Shown one piece after another: positions 37,351-49,300 of a stretch of 64,000 nucleotides of DNA. The stretch's first letter is position 1; every line of letters starts with the position of its first letter. A program made the position numbers and the translations under genes. The DNA comes from Halichondria panicea (lineage: Eukaryota; Porifera; Demospongiae; Suberitida; Halichondriidae): contig NC_087377.1 of the NCBI RefSeq assembly GCF_963675165.1, positions 4,464,042 through 4,528,041 of the forward strand, read 5' to 3'. Under the pieces are notes generated by a model. The model made no database searches. It was not told the DNA's origin and saw nothing but the letters and a program-made list of their open reading frames with translations.

Positions 37351-40300
37351 GATCATTATATGAAGTAAGTGCCTGATATGTAGTACATATGCAGGTGTGG
37401 CTAACACATAATATTATGTTTGTGTTTGGGACACACCATACTCACCATGCAATGCATGTCACTGTGTGAACGTGGTGGTAGCTATCACACAATAATTAAT
37501 TAATAAGTATGTACAGGTACATGTATGAAATTGCGGCCATATCCTATAGTACTGTAAGATTATTCATGGTGCTCCAAGGTCCATATTTTGGACAACACCA
37601 GTATACACCTCCTGTGGCCAATGCACCCTCCCTCCCTCCCCCAGAGTAGGGCTTCAATTCATTTTTTAAGGCTTTAGTATAGGTGCAAATTCCTTTAATT
37701 AAATGCAACTTCCTGCATTACCAGGATTCTCTTTGTATATCTCTTTGCTAACCCTCCTCTACACAGTGAGATCAATTGCATTTCTGAATAACTTACAACT
37801 TGTTCAGCCCCAACAATCTCTCAAGTGCATCAGTATAATAATGTTTGTTGTTCAGGAATCAGATCACCCATGTGTTGACCTTGTCCCTAGACATTATTCA
37901 TAGTCTCTACAGATATAGAAGTCACCCCTTTTGTTACAGGCTTACAGCCCAGTGTTGTACAGAGGGGGTGTTGCAGCTGTCTATGAATATCAGCGCATAG
38001 TGCTGGTTGTGCAACACCCCCTAATGTGAATATGCATGCATGCTCCCCCCAGTTAACTGGTCTTGTGACATGTTCTTTAGTCTGCATGCTTTGCCCACTG
38101 GCTAGGATCCACTTTATTTACAGTTAGTAAGTGTTAACTTCCTTCTTTTATGCATGTCCAGAACGCCATGCTGAAGCATGCACCCTTGCACACGTGTATG
38201 TATGTATCAGGTTTTCTTGACATGCTGAAGCATGCACCCAATACATGTATGTATCAGGTTTCCTTGACAATACACACACAAGAGCAGTTTGTTTAGTGCA
38301 TGTCAAGCTTGTACATGTACACTGTACAGTTGAGCCTTTGCAATCAGAAAATAACACAAGAGTGTACCATATTTATATGACACCTCTTTAGTTGTGATTC
38401 CCTGATTTATTCATTGCTACAATCTATTTTTACAGACTCCAGAAATAGCATAGTGTCTTACCAATAGTATTAATCAAAACTGTGTGCATTGTGCATTACA
38501 ATTTTATTGTGTTTCTGTCTCAATGCATTGCACTGTAAAGGTCATACACATTGTACTACATTATACTTATCTAATATAATATAATTATAGTATGGTGTCA
38601 AGTTCAGGGTATAATTGTGGCCAGTGGGGTGTGTATATCAGGTTTCTTCCATGCAGCCGAAGATGAAACCAGTTACTTTATACAGTCACTAGAGAATACA
38701 GTAATAACAGTATCATTTCACGGTATGATCTGTTATATTTGTACAACAATTGATGAATAGCAAGGGTTACAGGAAACCCAATAGTTCATGAAAGCCATGC
38801 TCATTCAATAGCCAGGCTTTCCTGGGGGTAAGTTAGCAGGAAGCACCAGTGGGTCTGTGAGGTTAACATAATTATTGTTGAGCTTCATAGTACATTTTGG
38901 GGAACAGCTTCTTGAATTGTAAACAGCTGAATGTTTACAAAATTTCATTGGCAGTATCCAATGAATTGAAGTTGCTAGCAATAATTATTGCAGTCATGTT
39001 GAACCTCCAGCACTAAGTACTTATTCATTGGCCTCCTTTAAATTTACAGAAACATGTTTGTGTGTGGTACTACTGGAGTGTTAGCTAGTCAAGTGGACAA
39101 CTTCATTGGCAGCAAACACAATTAAGCATGGGAACATGCAAATTATAGCCACCATATTGCAACAAAGGTTTACAATAGAGACCATAGTAAAGAAGGTGTT
39201 TCAGATTGATTGTACTGATGTTGGTGTGAAAAATGTTGATTAGATGATTGCTTGATCACAAGAACACCTTATTCACAGGAGTGAGCCAAAGCAAAGAGCA
39301 ATGGTGTGCTTTGAAAGCTCACTTGAAAGTGTGACCAATAGAAAAAGGAAGTTTAAAGTGTTACAAAAAACCTTCTGTGTGAGTGGTGCCATAGTTTACT
39401 TGTGTATCTGGTATACTTAGCTAACTATCTCTAGTAGTTTTGGGGTATTAATTTTGCCCCTAACTTTCAAGTGAGCTATATTTTGGCTATTATCTCATCA
39501 ACCACATGCACTTGATCTACATTGTCTGCACAAGGCTCTAAATAAACAGGCACTTAATTAGTTTGCCCATGCTGGGGTGTAGTTCATACAATGTGATAAC
39601 ACAAAATTGTCAATATTGGTGCCCTCTAGACAATTATTTATTCCTCTAGCTATGCTGATCTTGTTTGCTTGTTGTGGTAATGTACTGCATACACTAGAGA
39701 CAGCTGGAATTTCGATAAGTTTTGTTCTGGACAAGTGAACATAATTTTGCATTCAATATGCGCTCAATAAGTATGCCTTGTGACTATGAAAAAAACACAC
39801 TGACAAACCATTATGCACACAACATTGTGTGTGCTTTGTACCACATGCCCTATTCTAAGAATGCAAGAGGTAGCTAACTGTTATAGGCTATCAATTATTG
39901 TGTGATTCTAATTGTTGATTCTTGGCAGTACTGCATAAGCATTGCTAACAATTCCAAATATTGATTACAATGAAACCATGGATAATCTTTTAAAGTGGTC
40001 TGAGGAGGTATATACAATTTCAAAGGGACTATACTGCATGGCAGTACGTTTTGGAGGTATACAATGAGTAATGGATTTATGGATGACAGTCCCTAACAGC
40101 AGTTTCCATGCACAAGCTACAAATTATCATAAAGGTTAAATATTAAGTACATTACAAAAAGTGGGTGCTGATTGAGTGAGTGTTTTCCCTCCAATGCAGA
40201 CAAAGGACACTGATAATCCATAATCATAACCACAGTAGAGGTTTAATAAGTCTATCCAAGTTGACCTCTGAAGGTGTGTATTTGTGAATTCCAGTCAAAC

Positions 40301-40594
40301 CTGTCAAACAGGTTTTAGGGACAGTAACACCACATGAATTTTATTAACACCTTCAATGAATGCTGGTTACAAATATGGTCTGATTATGTATGAATTTTTC
40401 ACCTTAGCACCTCTTTATTGCTACTGCTTTAACACCAAGATATTTTCCAACACATTATTTTCTTCATCAATATATCACTGAACAGAAGACAAGTGTATTT
40501 CACAGATTTAGAGTCATGTATTAATTAAAAATAGTCAAAAACAACTAAGCTTGTGTTCCACATTCACTAAAGACAAGTCTATGTTTTAATAAGT
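37351..40594. other. 3.2-kb spacer
   Basis: No convincing exon on either strand. A locally inverted GGGGGTGTTGCA/TGCAACACCCCC pair is at about 37955-38020. A tandem duplication with CATGCTGAAGCATGCACCC is at about 38168-38268. The rest is unique sequence with fewer repeats than the remainder of the window. Confidence 0.5.
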
Positions 40595-41189
40595 TTATTC
40601 TCGAGCCATGCTCTGGCCTCCGGGTCCTGACAGCTCCTACAGGGGCCAAAGAAAAACAGTTTTAAAAGCCAGCAGGCGAAACTGTACATTCATAAATTGT
40701 ATACAAGTTGCTATATCAAAATGCATAACACACAACAGTTTAAAGCTGCAGTTACAATATACAAGGAGAATACTCAACTCTGCGAGACAATTCAGACAAG
40801 CAGCACAATCACTTACCCTAGACTCCTGCACCAGAGCACAGAGGTCACAGAACAGGACACACAAGAGATCCTTGATACATGAGCCTTCGATTCCCTTCTG
40901 CTCCCTGATCTTTCCACGGATCTGAGTTCTGCACCAAAAGTTAAGAATTGGGACGAAGTAGGAGAGTCCGTACATAACGCAGTTCTCGCCGAGTTGTTCA
41001 GCATTCTTTCCGAAGGTGTAGCATGGCACAAACCATGTGATGATACCTGCAACAAAGAAAGAGCACTGAGAACTGCAAAAACTTGCGAAAATATGCAAAT
41101 AAAATTCGATAAAAATTTTACGGCTGCAACTCACAGGTGGAGAAGTCCTCAAAGCAGGAGCAGAGTCCGTTAGACCAGTCGTTCGACAT
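40595..41189 (-). CDS. PLAC8-domain protein 1
   Basis: Three exons, 41189-41135, 41046-40817 and 40636-40595 (55, 230 and 42 nt), encode 108 residues: MSNDWSNGLCSCF start, then FVPCYTFGKNAEQLGENC, a hydrophobic stretch, RTQIRGKIREQKGIEGSC, CVLFCDLCALVQE and a MARE tail. This is a complete PLAC8 (cornifelin/Ony/FCR) domain with its Cys-rich ends. The family is membrane-associated and has been linked to cell-size control and metal handling. The function here is not known. Confidence 0.92.
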
Positions 41190-41542
41190 GATGAATCGGT
41201 TTGTTCAAGTGTTTTGAAGAGAGCTGAAAATTGTTGCTTGAAGACGGTGAAAGAAACTTCAGACTGAGTAAAACAGGTGGATTTCTGCAGTATACCTACA
41301 GCTAGAAACGCCCCACAGTCCGCCACACCCAACATTTTTGCACAGAAATCCTAGCAACAGCCAATCAGATTGCAAGCTCATGAACTTACTATGCAGCATG
41401 CCGTTGGCTATGATTATTTATTTTACTGTGTGGCGTGTTAGTGGTTACCGTGTGTGTCTGCAAATGCTACAGAGATAAAAACAACGATTAATGTCACGAT
41501 TATTACCCTACAAGTCGAGGGTACTGCAATGATTAGTGAAAA

Positions 41543-41588
41543 TAGTCTCGAATACCCGCCTCAACCTTGAGGCGGGTATTCGAGACTA
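41543..41588. mobile_element. 46-bp perfect hairpin with exact 9-bp TSD
   Basis: TAGTCTCGAATACCCGCC and its exact reverse complement form a 22-nt stem pair around a 2-base centre. TAGTGAAAA is present exactly on both sides (41534-41542 and 41589-41597). The end sequence differs from the TAGCCTCGA family by one base in the first nine. Confidence 0.8.
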
Positions 41589-41597
41589 TAGTGAAAA

Positions 41598-42203
41598 GAG
41601 AGAGTAGACACCCCTTCTTTACAACAAATTGGATAAAATTTAGGCTTTGTATAGCTTTTTTCTCTTCTAAGTAGTAGACTCTTGCAGCTTGGCCCCAGTG
41701 GATGGCACATTTCAGAAAATAGCTGCAGCTAAAAACAAACCCTACGTCGAGTCTACTCATTAATTATTTTGCGGTTTTGTCTCGAGGATAATGAATCATT
41801 ATACACAGTACATGTACAACAAAATAATAATAGCAATGAACTTTTGCTCAAATTTGGAATCGGGGGGCTTGATTGTAGGCAGCTGTTGGAACTACAAAGT
41901 TATTAGTCACCACATTTCAAAATAAAGTTCAGAATTATTGAATGGTATAAATGTTCGCAGTTTTCACTGATAAAGTATGTCATGCGAGCATTTACATTCA
42001 AGAATTTCATGCATGCATGCTGCAAAAGGGTCTTCCGCAAAAATTAAACATGAGATCGCGATAATTTTTTGAAACGTCTTTTAAATGTACCCATTACATG
42101 TGATCATGCACATGCATTCATCTAGTGGGGGGCAGGGGGTGAACCTTCTCCTTTGTAGAATAACCAGTCCATCGTCAATAATTATTTATAAACCCCAATT
42201 ATA
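41598..42203. other. Spacer
   Basis: No gene was recognised. Confidence 0.4.
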
Positions 42204-42679
42204 ATGAAAGCACCACGGGTGCTGATGCCTCAGTGGAGATGGCCAAAGCTACTAATAGTTTTTATACACACATTTGATTATAATTATCATGACCATTATT
42301 GACAAGCATTTTTGCATTTTGCTGCATGCAGGAAACTCAAAGAGTGGGTAATGATTGACGATTATTTTTGTTAAAAACGATCTATGCCAAAAGTTCATGT
42401 CTAAAATTATGGCTGCTGCGCATGCATGTCAGCAGAGCTCTCACTGCACTCCTGCAGCTACCAATAGCTAGCGTTCTAGTGCAAAGCTAACTATTAAGTA
42501 GAGTAGCAACACTCGGTGAACAAGTTTTGCTACGGACTCTTCTGAAAAGGCTGCAATGACATTTCAAGTAGGCAAAATTAGGCATAACTCAAGAACGAAG
42601 CGAATAAAAATCCAAGAAAACATGACTATAGAAGCCTATAGAAACTCTTACTTGCACTTCTTGAGCAGCTGTAGCAGTC

Positions 42680-42718
<39 letters not shown>

Positions 42719-42760
42719 ACACATACCTCGCTAGCTTGTGCATGCACACCGAGGCATAAT
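42204..42760 (+). mobile_element. MITE-like element, family A (copy 2)
   Basis: Nearly full-length match to 5636-6174: GAAAGCACCACGGGTGCTG start, AGTGGGTAATGATTGACG, CTACCAATAGCTAGCGTTCT, a CA microsatellite (about 42680-42715) and a CACACCGAGGCATAAT end. A family C fragment follows at about 43015-43125. Confidence 0.8.
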
Positions 42761-43193
42761 AATTATTGTGGCCACATAGATAAAGATCTACATTGCTATC
42801 TCTATAATGAAGGAGAATACTATTGTCAATCCAACTATTAAGTCTCTACTGTGATAATATTAATTATTGTGCATACAATAACATGTCGGTGCATGTAGAA
42901 GGTGTGAGACAATGTTACAGCTTCACTACTAAGTATACTTAGTCTCATCATAGATAGAGTATGGTCCCCCGGCACCTCAGAGGGCGGCTAATGAACCTGA
43001 TTTATTGGTGTCTGTTCTATTATTCTGGCAAGGATCATGTGTATTTGCAATAGTTTTTGTGGAATTTGCTACCCTTGCAAAGTTCGCATATGTTTGATGC
43101 CGCAAAATATTCCAGTAATACAGTACTTAATATAACGTTCTAGCTTCAGCTTTATAATATATTAGCTCTTCAGTCTTTTGTCACTCAGTTTAA

Positions 43194-45815
43194 TCATTCC
43201 CTGGCCATAGTTTGACTTCCTGGGTCGATCACTTCCTGCAGAAGTGCAATGACAGTATCGTGATTTATAATAGTGACGAGCTGGGACTTGGTATAGGTAC
43301 TCTTAATACGGAATGCATCGTAATAGTTGTACACTATTGCATTGGAAGCAGTTAAAGTGGGGATGCATTGAATATGAGATACCGTCTTACCCTTGCTTCC
43401 TGAACCAGCGTGCACAGTGAGCAGAAAGTGACGCTCAAGCAGTCCCCACAACCAGATCCTTCGATACCCTTGCTCTCACGAATCTTGCTCCTTATCTTGG
43501 AGCGACAAATCATGCCGACGAGAGGGAGGTAGCACGCTATGGCATGAAGCACGCAGTTCTCTCCCATTGCCTCGGCAGTCTTACCGGCGGTGTAACAGGG
43601 ACAGAAGTACGTCATAACACCTGTGTGTCACAATAGCCTTAAGTTTGTCATTCAATATATATATAACAGTTACAACAATAATCATTTATGAAATTGCAAC
43701 AATGGTAGTTTTGTTAAGGACATTAATAGCTACTTATATAAACATTCGCAAATTGCTACCAGTTGTTTGGACCATAAATATAGGAAATTAGAAGGATGAT
43801 AATAAGTCAAATTGGAAAATGCAAGAACCCTCGAAAATCATTTGCTTTACCTCGCAGTGTAATTGAGGCTGTCTTAGCAAGCCAAGCTGATGCCTATGTT
43901 TATACACACTGTGCAGAATAAACCGCAAGCAAATTTAATGTGCTCATTCGGTGCAGCTCATATACCCAGCACGCCTACACGTTAAGCATAAAGTTGTATA
44001 GTATACCCTCGCTATTTCGGCTCTCTGAAGTGCGGCCACCTCGATATACCGGCAATTTGGTTTGGTATACGGATTGCTAGCTATAATTATGTTTACTGCA
44101 CAAAACTCATCCTGAAGTACAGCCACTCACTATTCCGTATATACTGGCCAGTGATGGCTGCCCCAAACTAAGGTCTTATACGGCCGGATATGACGTTTTG
44201 GATGTGGTTTGGCAGATAAACACTTAAATATAGAGAACAGAATGATTCATTATCCTTCATTATCCTCGAGACAAGAACTGCAAAATTAGTCATTAGATTC
44301 GAGGTAAGGTCGTTTTTAAGCCTTGGCTATTTCGAAACACAGTCGCCTCGCTCTTCCTGGCTAAGCTGCACTGTCCCAAGGGGACCGGATTAATCGAGAG
44401 TCTAATAATTTTACTTGAATGTGTCCTTTCCACTGTAGCTAGTATAAGTACTACACATGTGGCTCACAGAATAGGCATAAATTGCTGAAAGAGATGATGT
44501 CTCGAGGAAACATATTATTTCGAGCTGAAGATAACCATAGCCACTAATTACAGTACCACCCTAATAGAAGCACCAAGTCCTTTACTCCAATTTAGCATAA
44601 AGTAAATTCTGGAATTATTTATTGCTGGCGCTTAGGTGATTTTTAACTTGGTCTAAAATCGAAGCCTTACCAATTGATTTATTAGCCTTGTGGAACAAAT
44701 ACTGATATCCCTAGCAACACAAAATAACCACAGCTTCTACAAAAATTACTGAAAGAGACTAGTCCCATTATTTTGCTAAGCAATTCTTTCTATTTTGCGC
44801 CATTGGAAAATCATAATTTAATAATGTTTGTGGCGCTAAAATTAGAAGACTAAGAACGACTGTATGTACATACACAAAAACTAAAAAACTAATTATGGGT
44901 GAAGTTTTGATCAGAGGCCGCTCTCATATAAATGCCACACTCAAATAGTAGCCTCAAAGCTATTCTCTGCACGTGGCAGCCATATTGATACTGGTAGCTG
45001 CTTTTAAAAGACTTTCTCATGGCGGCAGAGTTTGAGTTTGTGCAGGTAAAAGGAACTTTTTATGACAAACTAAAGGTTGTTGAATTAGCTGGGGCTAATA
45101 AACGCCGCTCTTGAACAGTGGCCTCTCTCGAATTGTCGCCTCCTCTGTCAGCAAAAATGAAGGAGCCGTAGCCTCTGATCAAGCATGTTATTTCAGTGGC
45201 ATTTAAAGCCACATTTTTGGCAATGTGCAACCGTATAAGCTCTATTTAAGGTGCCGTATAAGCTCTATTTAAGACGCCACATAAAAATATTTTCGCTGGT
45301 ATAGGTGGCTGTATTCAGAGGTGGAAAATTAGTTTTGAGGCTGGATGGCGTGTCTTTAGAGGGCCGCCTTCTAATTGGAGACAGCTTTTCCAACCTCTAA
45401 TACGGCTACCTTTACCAGCGTAAATAGTTTTATGTGGCGCCTTAAATAGAGCTTATACGGTAGTACAATAGAAATATATGCGAGCATAACATTTTTGGCC
45501 AATTTTAAAGCTACGTAAATGTTCGGGATTTTTATTTTATGCGATACACCAATTGAACGCTGCAAGCGATTTTCATGGGGGGATTGTACAGGCCTCGAAT
45601 AAAGGCCAATAATTGTGCGATACAAATGTATGCGATATGATAGGCGCTCGCATAAATAGCATTAGTTTGTATCACACATACATTTCTAGCACTACGGTAC
45701 GCAATTGTTTGTGCAATAATGAATTATAACGCAAACTAGTATAATTATAGTGTAACTCACAGGTGGAGCAGTCCTGAAAGCACGAACACAAGCCATTAGA
45801 CCAATCTGCAGGCAT
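43194..45815 (-). CDS. PLAC8-domain protein 2
   Basis: Exons 45815-45761, 43620-43391 and 43235-43194 (55, 230 and 42 nt, 108 residues). The protein begins MPADWSNGLCSCFQDC, then TYFCPCYTAGKTAEAMGENC, SKIRSKIRESKGIEGSGCGDC and CSLCTLVQEAR, and ends SQTMARE. It has the same exon sizes and phases as its neighbours, so it is a tandem duplicate. Intron 1 is 2.1 kb, the longest in the cluster, and filled with inverted-repeat debris. Its start codon lies 251 bp from the divergent start of PLAC8 protein 3, so the two may share a promoter region. Confidence 0.92.
45254..45460. mobile_element. 207-bp fold-back element in PLAC8-2 intron
   Basis: The arms of about 80-85 bases, starting CCGTATAAGCTCTATTTAAG and ending with its inverted counterpart, enclose a short centre. 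There is no coding content. Similar GTATAAGCTCTATTTAAG words also occur just upstream at about 45231-45250. Confidence 0.75.
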
Positions 45816-46066
45816 TCTTGCGGTTTTTAAACTCTTGATCTTGTCAGTACACGTACACAGCGCAGCAAAAAGGCAATCTTCCCCAAACTGCAGGTGCACT
45901 CACTCAAGTGTGCCCAAGTTTGATGCGCATGCGCCGACTGTTCAACACGTGTTAGCATGCTTCCGGTATCTTATTGAGCTGATTTACATTGTAACGTGCA
46001 TTGTGTCTTTTGCTATTCTGCAAATTCTGTTTTTCCTACCGTTTGCTGCCTGCCCTGCAAATCATA
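45816..46066. promoter_or_regulatory. Head-to-head promoter region between two PLAC8 genes
   Basis: 251 bp separate the start codons of PLAC8-2 (minus) and PLAC8-3 (plus). No recognised TATA element was assigned. A shared bidirectional promoter is an inference from the spacing alone. Confidence 0.4.
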
Positions 46067-48936
46067 ATGTCTACTGATTGGAACAATGGCCTCTGCTCTT
46101 GCTTTGAGGATTGCAGTACTTGTGAGTTGGCCATGCTAGGTTTGATCAGTTTGTGCCATTATAGCAGCTACATGTAGCTAGCTAGCTAGCTTGTTTGAAA
46201 CTATTGTCCTTACTCAAAAGTATAGGTACTCATTGTTGTAGTGTTAATAATAATTATTAGAAAAGTGTATGTGGTTGAGATATTCTCCCAAGCTCCTAAC
46301 GTGTCCTGGGATATTGTTTTTCAAAGATATAAAGGATTAGGCCAGGTGCTAGCCTCGATTCCAGGCCGCATTAAAATACGGCCTGGTACCTATTGCAGGG
46401 GTGATAGTGCGCATGCGCTTCAAATTACCCAGAATATGGGTAATCGTACTACGAACGTAAAACCTTAGTAAATTACACAGGAAATTAGTCCGTTTACTAA
46501 GAATATGTTCCGTAATACTTTATCTTTATGACTGAGCTCTGTAAAGCTGTGGCTTATGCCGTCTATTGTGTTGGTCTAGAAGGCTTGAACACTAGTTTTA
46601 AGACAGAAGAGGCTCTCATCTACGTCTAGGATGGTCCTATAGCCGGGTTGTCTTCGCAAGTAGCAGTTTGAGGCACCATACACTTTCCCATAGCCTGTAC
46701 AGATCCAAGGTAAGACATCCTGACCATACAACCGTCATAGAGGTAGATGAGAGCCTCTTCTGGCTTCAGACTAGTGTGAAAGCCTTCTGGAACAACGCAA
46801 TAGAGAGCTAAGCTGATGTACAAAGATAGAAAATAGATGAGAGAAAGAAAAAGGGGACTCCCCAGATTTTGGAGAATAAACTAACGCATGCGCACTATCA
46901 CCCCTGCAATAGGTACCAGGCCGTATTTTAATCGGCCTGGAATCGAGGCTAGCCAGGTGCATGCTCTTGCACATTAATTTGATGAAACAACCCCTCAACA
47001 ATAATTATATCAGCCTTGACCGAATTTGCTTTTCTTTACTTTTCCTTTTGCTCAGCTTTTTGGTCTCATTTTGCTTCCTATACCGTTTTATGAACTCAGG
47101 GATGGTTAAGGCATACAATTATTCAACTATTTAGTGTCACATGATTAAGTGCATTGTCATTGTGAAATGAGTTCATTATTGCTTGTTTTGTGCTTAACTA
47201 TGCCAGTATAGAGAGGACCAGTAATGATAACATTGCCATGGCCAATCAACTTCAGATCAGTTACAATTGTACTGACTACTGTCATGCATGTTGTTGTGAC
47301 TATTTTGGAATGCAGCCTCCAATATACACATGTACACTTTCTATACCCCATCTTAGTATCAACAGCAAGCTCTATAGTACAGTACAAACTAGATTAGTAT
47401 TTAGGGCTGCTTTCATACCCTTTGTATACACATCCAGCATGCGTAAATATATATGAAATGAATTTTCTCCTTATTTGGTATGAGGTCCTTCTAGCTCAGA
47501 TTACATGCAATACTTTTATCAATTTAAGTTGCTGCATAGCTAGAATGTATACGGTACTACATCATACCAAATACGTACTAGCTCTTTAAGAGCTTATAAT
47601 GATTTCTTGTGATAGTAATAACTGAAATTAGTCACCAAGTTTGTACAGTCATTTTTTGGTCACAGCTTTAAAGGCATATACAACATGATAGCATAACCAT
47701 GGTTAGAGTGTTATCGTATTTATGCCCACAATGCATTTTGAATGAACTATTGTCAATACATTATAAGAAATCTGAGTTTTTTATAGTACACTTCAATCTT
47801 GCTGTTTCCTTGAAATCTGCTTTAATTTATATATACCTGCATGAGAAGAAAATAAACAGTCTCACGACAGGAAGTCTGTAAGTGGCCTCGCTTACCAATG
47901 TCAATTTTATTTAGACCTAGGGACAATTAGGCTAGTGTGCAAAGATGCAGGTGGCATTGTAGTATATATAGTCTGCAATGGAATGCAATTTGTGGTCTAT
48001 CTAAAAATAAGCCTAATTTTGCAGCAAATTTCTCATTGTTTCAAGTCCCTTCTCTCAAACTTTGCTAGCAAATTTGGTCAACCTACAAGTACAGTCAACA
48101 AAGGCCACTTTCTAGCTCCCCAATACAAAGAGGTTCCACTGTAATAATTATACAAGTGCGTTTTTTTAGTAGACATTTTTGCAGCTGTAAGGTCAGTTGG
48201 AACCACAAGATCCCGTGATTACAACCATTGGTTACATTATCTGATTCACCTCATGGTCTGAAACAGAGAGCCCTAGTTTGACAATGGGATGCTTTATGTT
48301 TACTTTGATTGCAGTAAATTTAATCGCTATTCTGATAGTAGCTACTAATAGAGCTATTAAGTCATTGTCTAACTTCCTTACGTACCGGTACCTTGCATGT
48401 ATGCAGGCATCATCACGTTATTTGTACCGTGCTACACTTTTGGCAAGAATGCCGAACAACTTGGCGAGAACTGTGTAATGTATGGACTCTCATGGATGGT
48501 GCCTATCCTCAACATCTGGTGCAGAACCCAGATTCGTGGCAAGATCAGGGAACAACAGGGAATCGATGGGTCATGCTTGAACGATCTTCTCTGGGTGTTT
48601 TTCTGTGAATTCTGTACCATGGTGCAGGAAGCTAGGGTGAGTGTTTACTCTGCAGTGTATAGTATAACTATGTTACTAAGGACCAAGTGTTTTGTGAAAT
48701 ATACAGGCACAAGTACAAGGCTGTTTTTTGAGTGAAGTACATTTTTGCGAATGAGCGAAATCAGTACTACTTTGATCAGGTTTTTATAACTCGTTTGAAA
48801 ACATTAACTTAAGCATTTGCAAAGTGGTAAAATGATTGTAACGTATAATTATACATTGCATAATTATAACAACATTCGTTTCTCCCCTATGTAGCAACTG
48901 CAAGGTCCTGGAGGTCAAAGCATGGCTCGCGAGTAG
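46067..48936 (+). CDS. PLAC8-domain protein 3
   Basis: Exons 46067-46121, 48407-48636 and 48895-48936 (55, 230 and 42 nt) give 108 residues: MSTDWNNGLCSCFEDC, ITLFVPCYTFGKNAEQLGENC, RTQIRGKIREQQGIDGSC, CEFCTMVQEAR and QLQGPGGQSMARE. It is closest in sequence to PLAC8-1 (shared YTFGKNAEQLGENCVMYGLS). Intron 1 (2.3 kb) contains the TSD-flanked element 46350-46951. Confidence 0.92.
46350..46951. mobile_element. 602-bp TAGCCTCGA-family element with exact 9-bp TSD
   Basis: The ends TAGCCTCGATTCCAGGCCG and its inverted copy surround GCGCATGCGC at the inner border, the same design as the 14969-18129 transposon. GCCAGGTGC is duplicated exactly at 46341-46349 and 46952-46960. The interior is itself a fold-back: CTAGAAGGCTTGAACACTAG and CTCTCATCTAC near the left recur inverted near 46740-46800. 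It lies in intron 1 of PLAC8-3. Confidence 0.9.
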
Positions 48937-49300
48937 ACTCAAGAAAAAATTAACAACTTTTGAACTTGAATTTTAAAAACAAGTAAAGTGTATAGATTTT
49001 CTATTATGTGAAAGCACCGTGGGTATGCTGATGTCTCGGTGCAATGAAGTTGACTGTAACTACTTTTGAAAAGCCTCTTATAATTATGTACTATTCTTCT
49101 TCTGGAGGGTATACCTCGCTGCGCATGCGCACAGAGAAAGTCATGAAAGCAGCTAGCCTCGAATCTAGGATCTTTTTGTGTGAGTCTTGATTAAATCGAG
49201 GCCGCAAACACGACACTGAACAGTCGAAGTCACAGCACCATAAATTAATTTTTAGAAGTTTGCTGCTGATCTGAATATAATTTGAGGAGAAGTGTCAATC

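Noticed and set aside
37955..38025. Inverted GGGGGTGTTGCA pair as a mobile element
   Set aside because: The arms are only about 15 bases and there is no duplication of flanking sequence.
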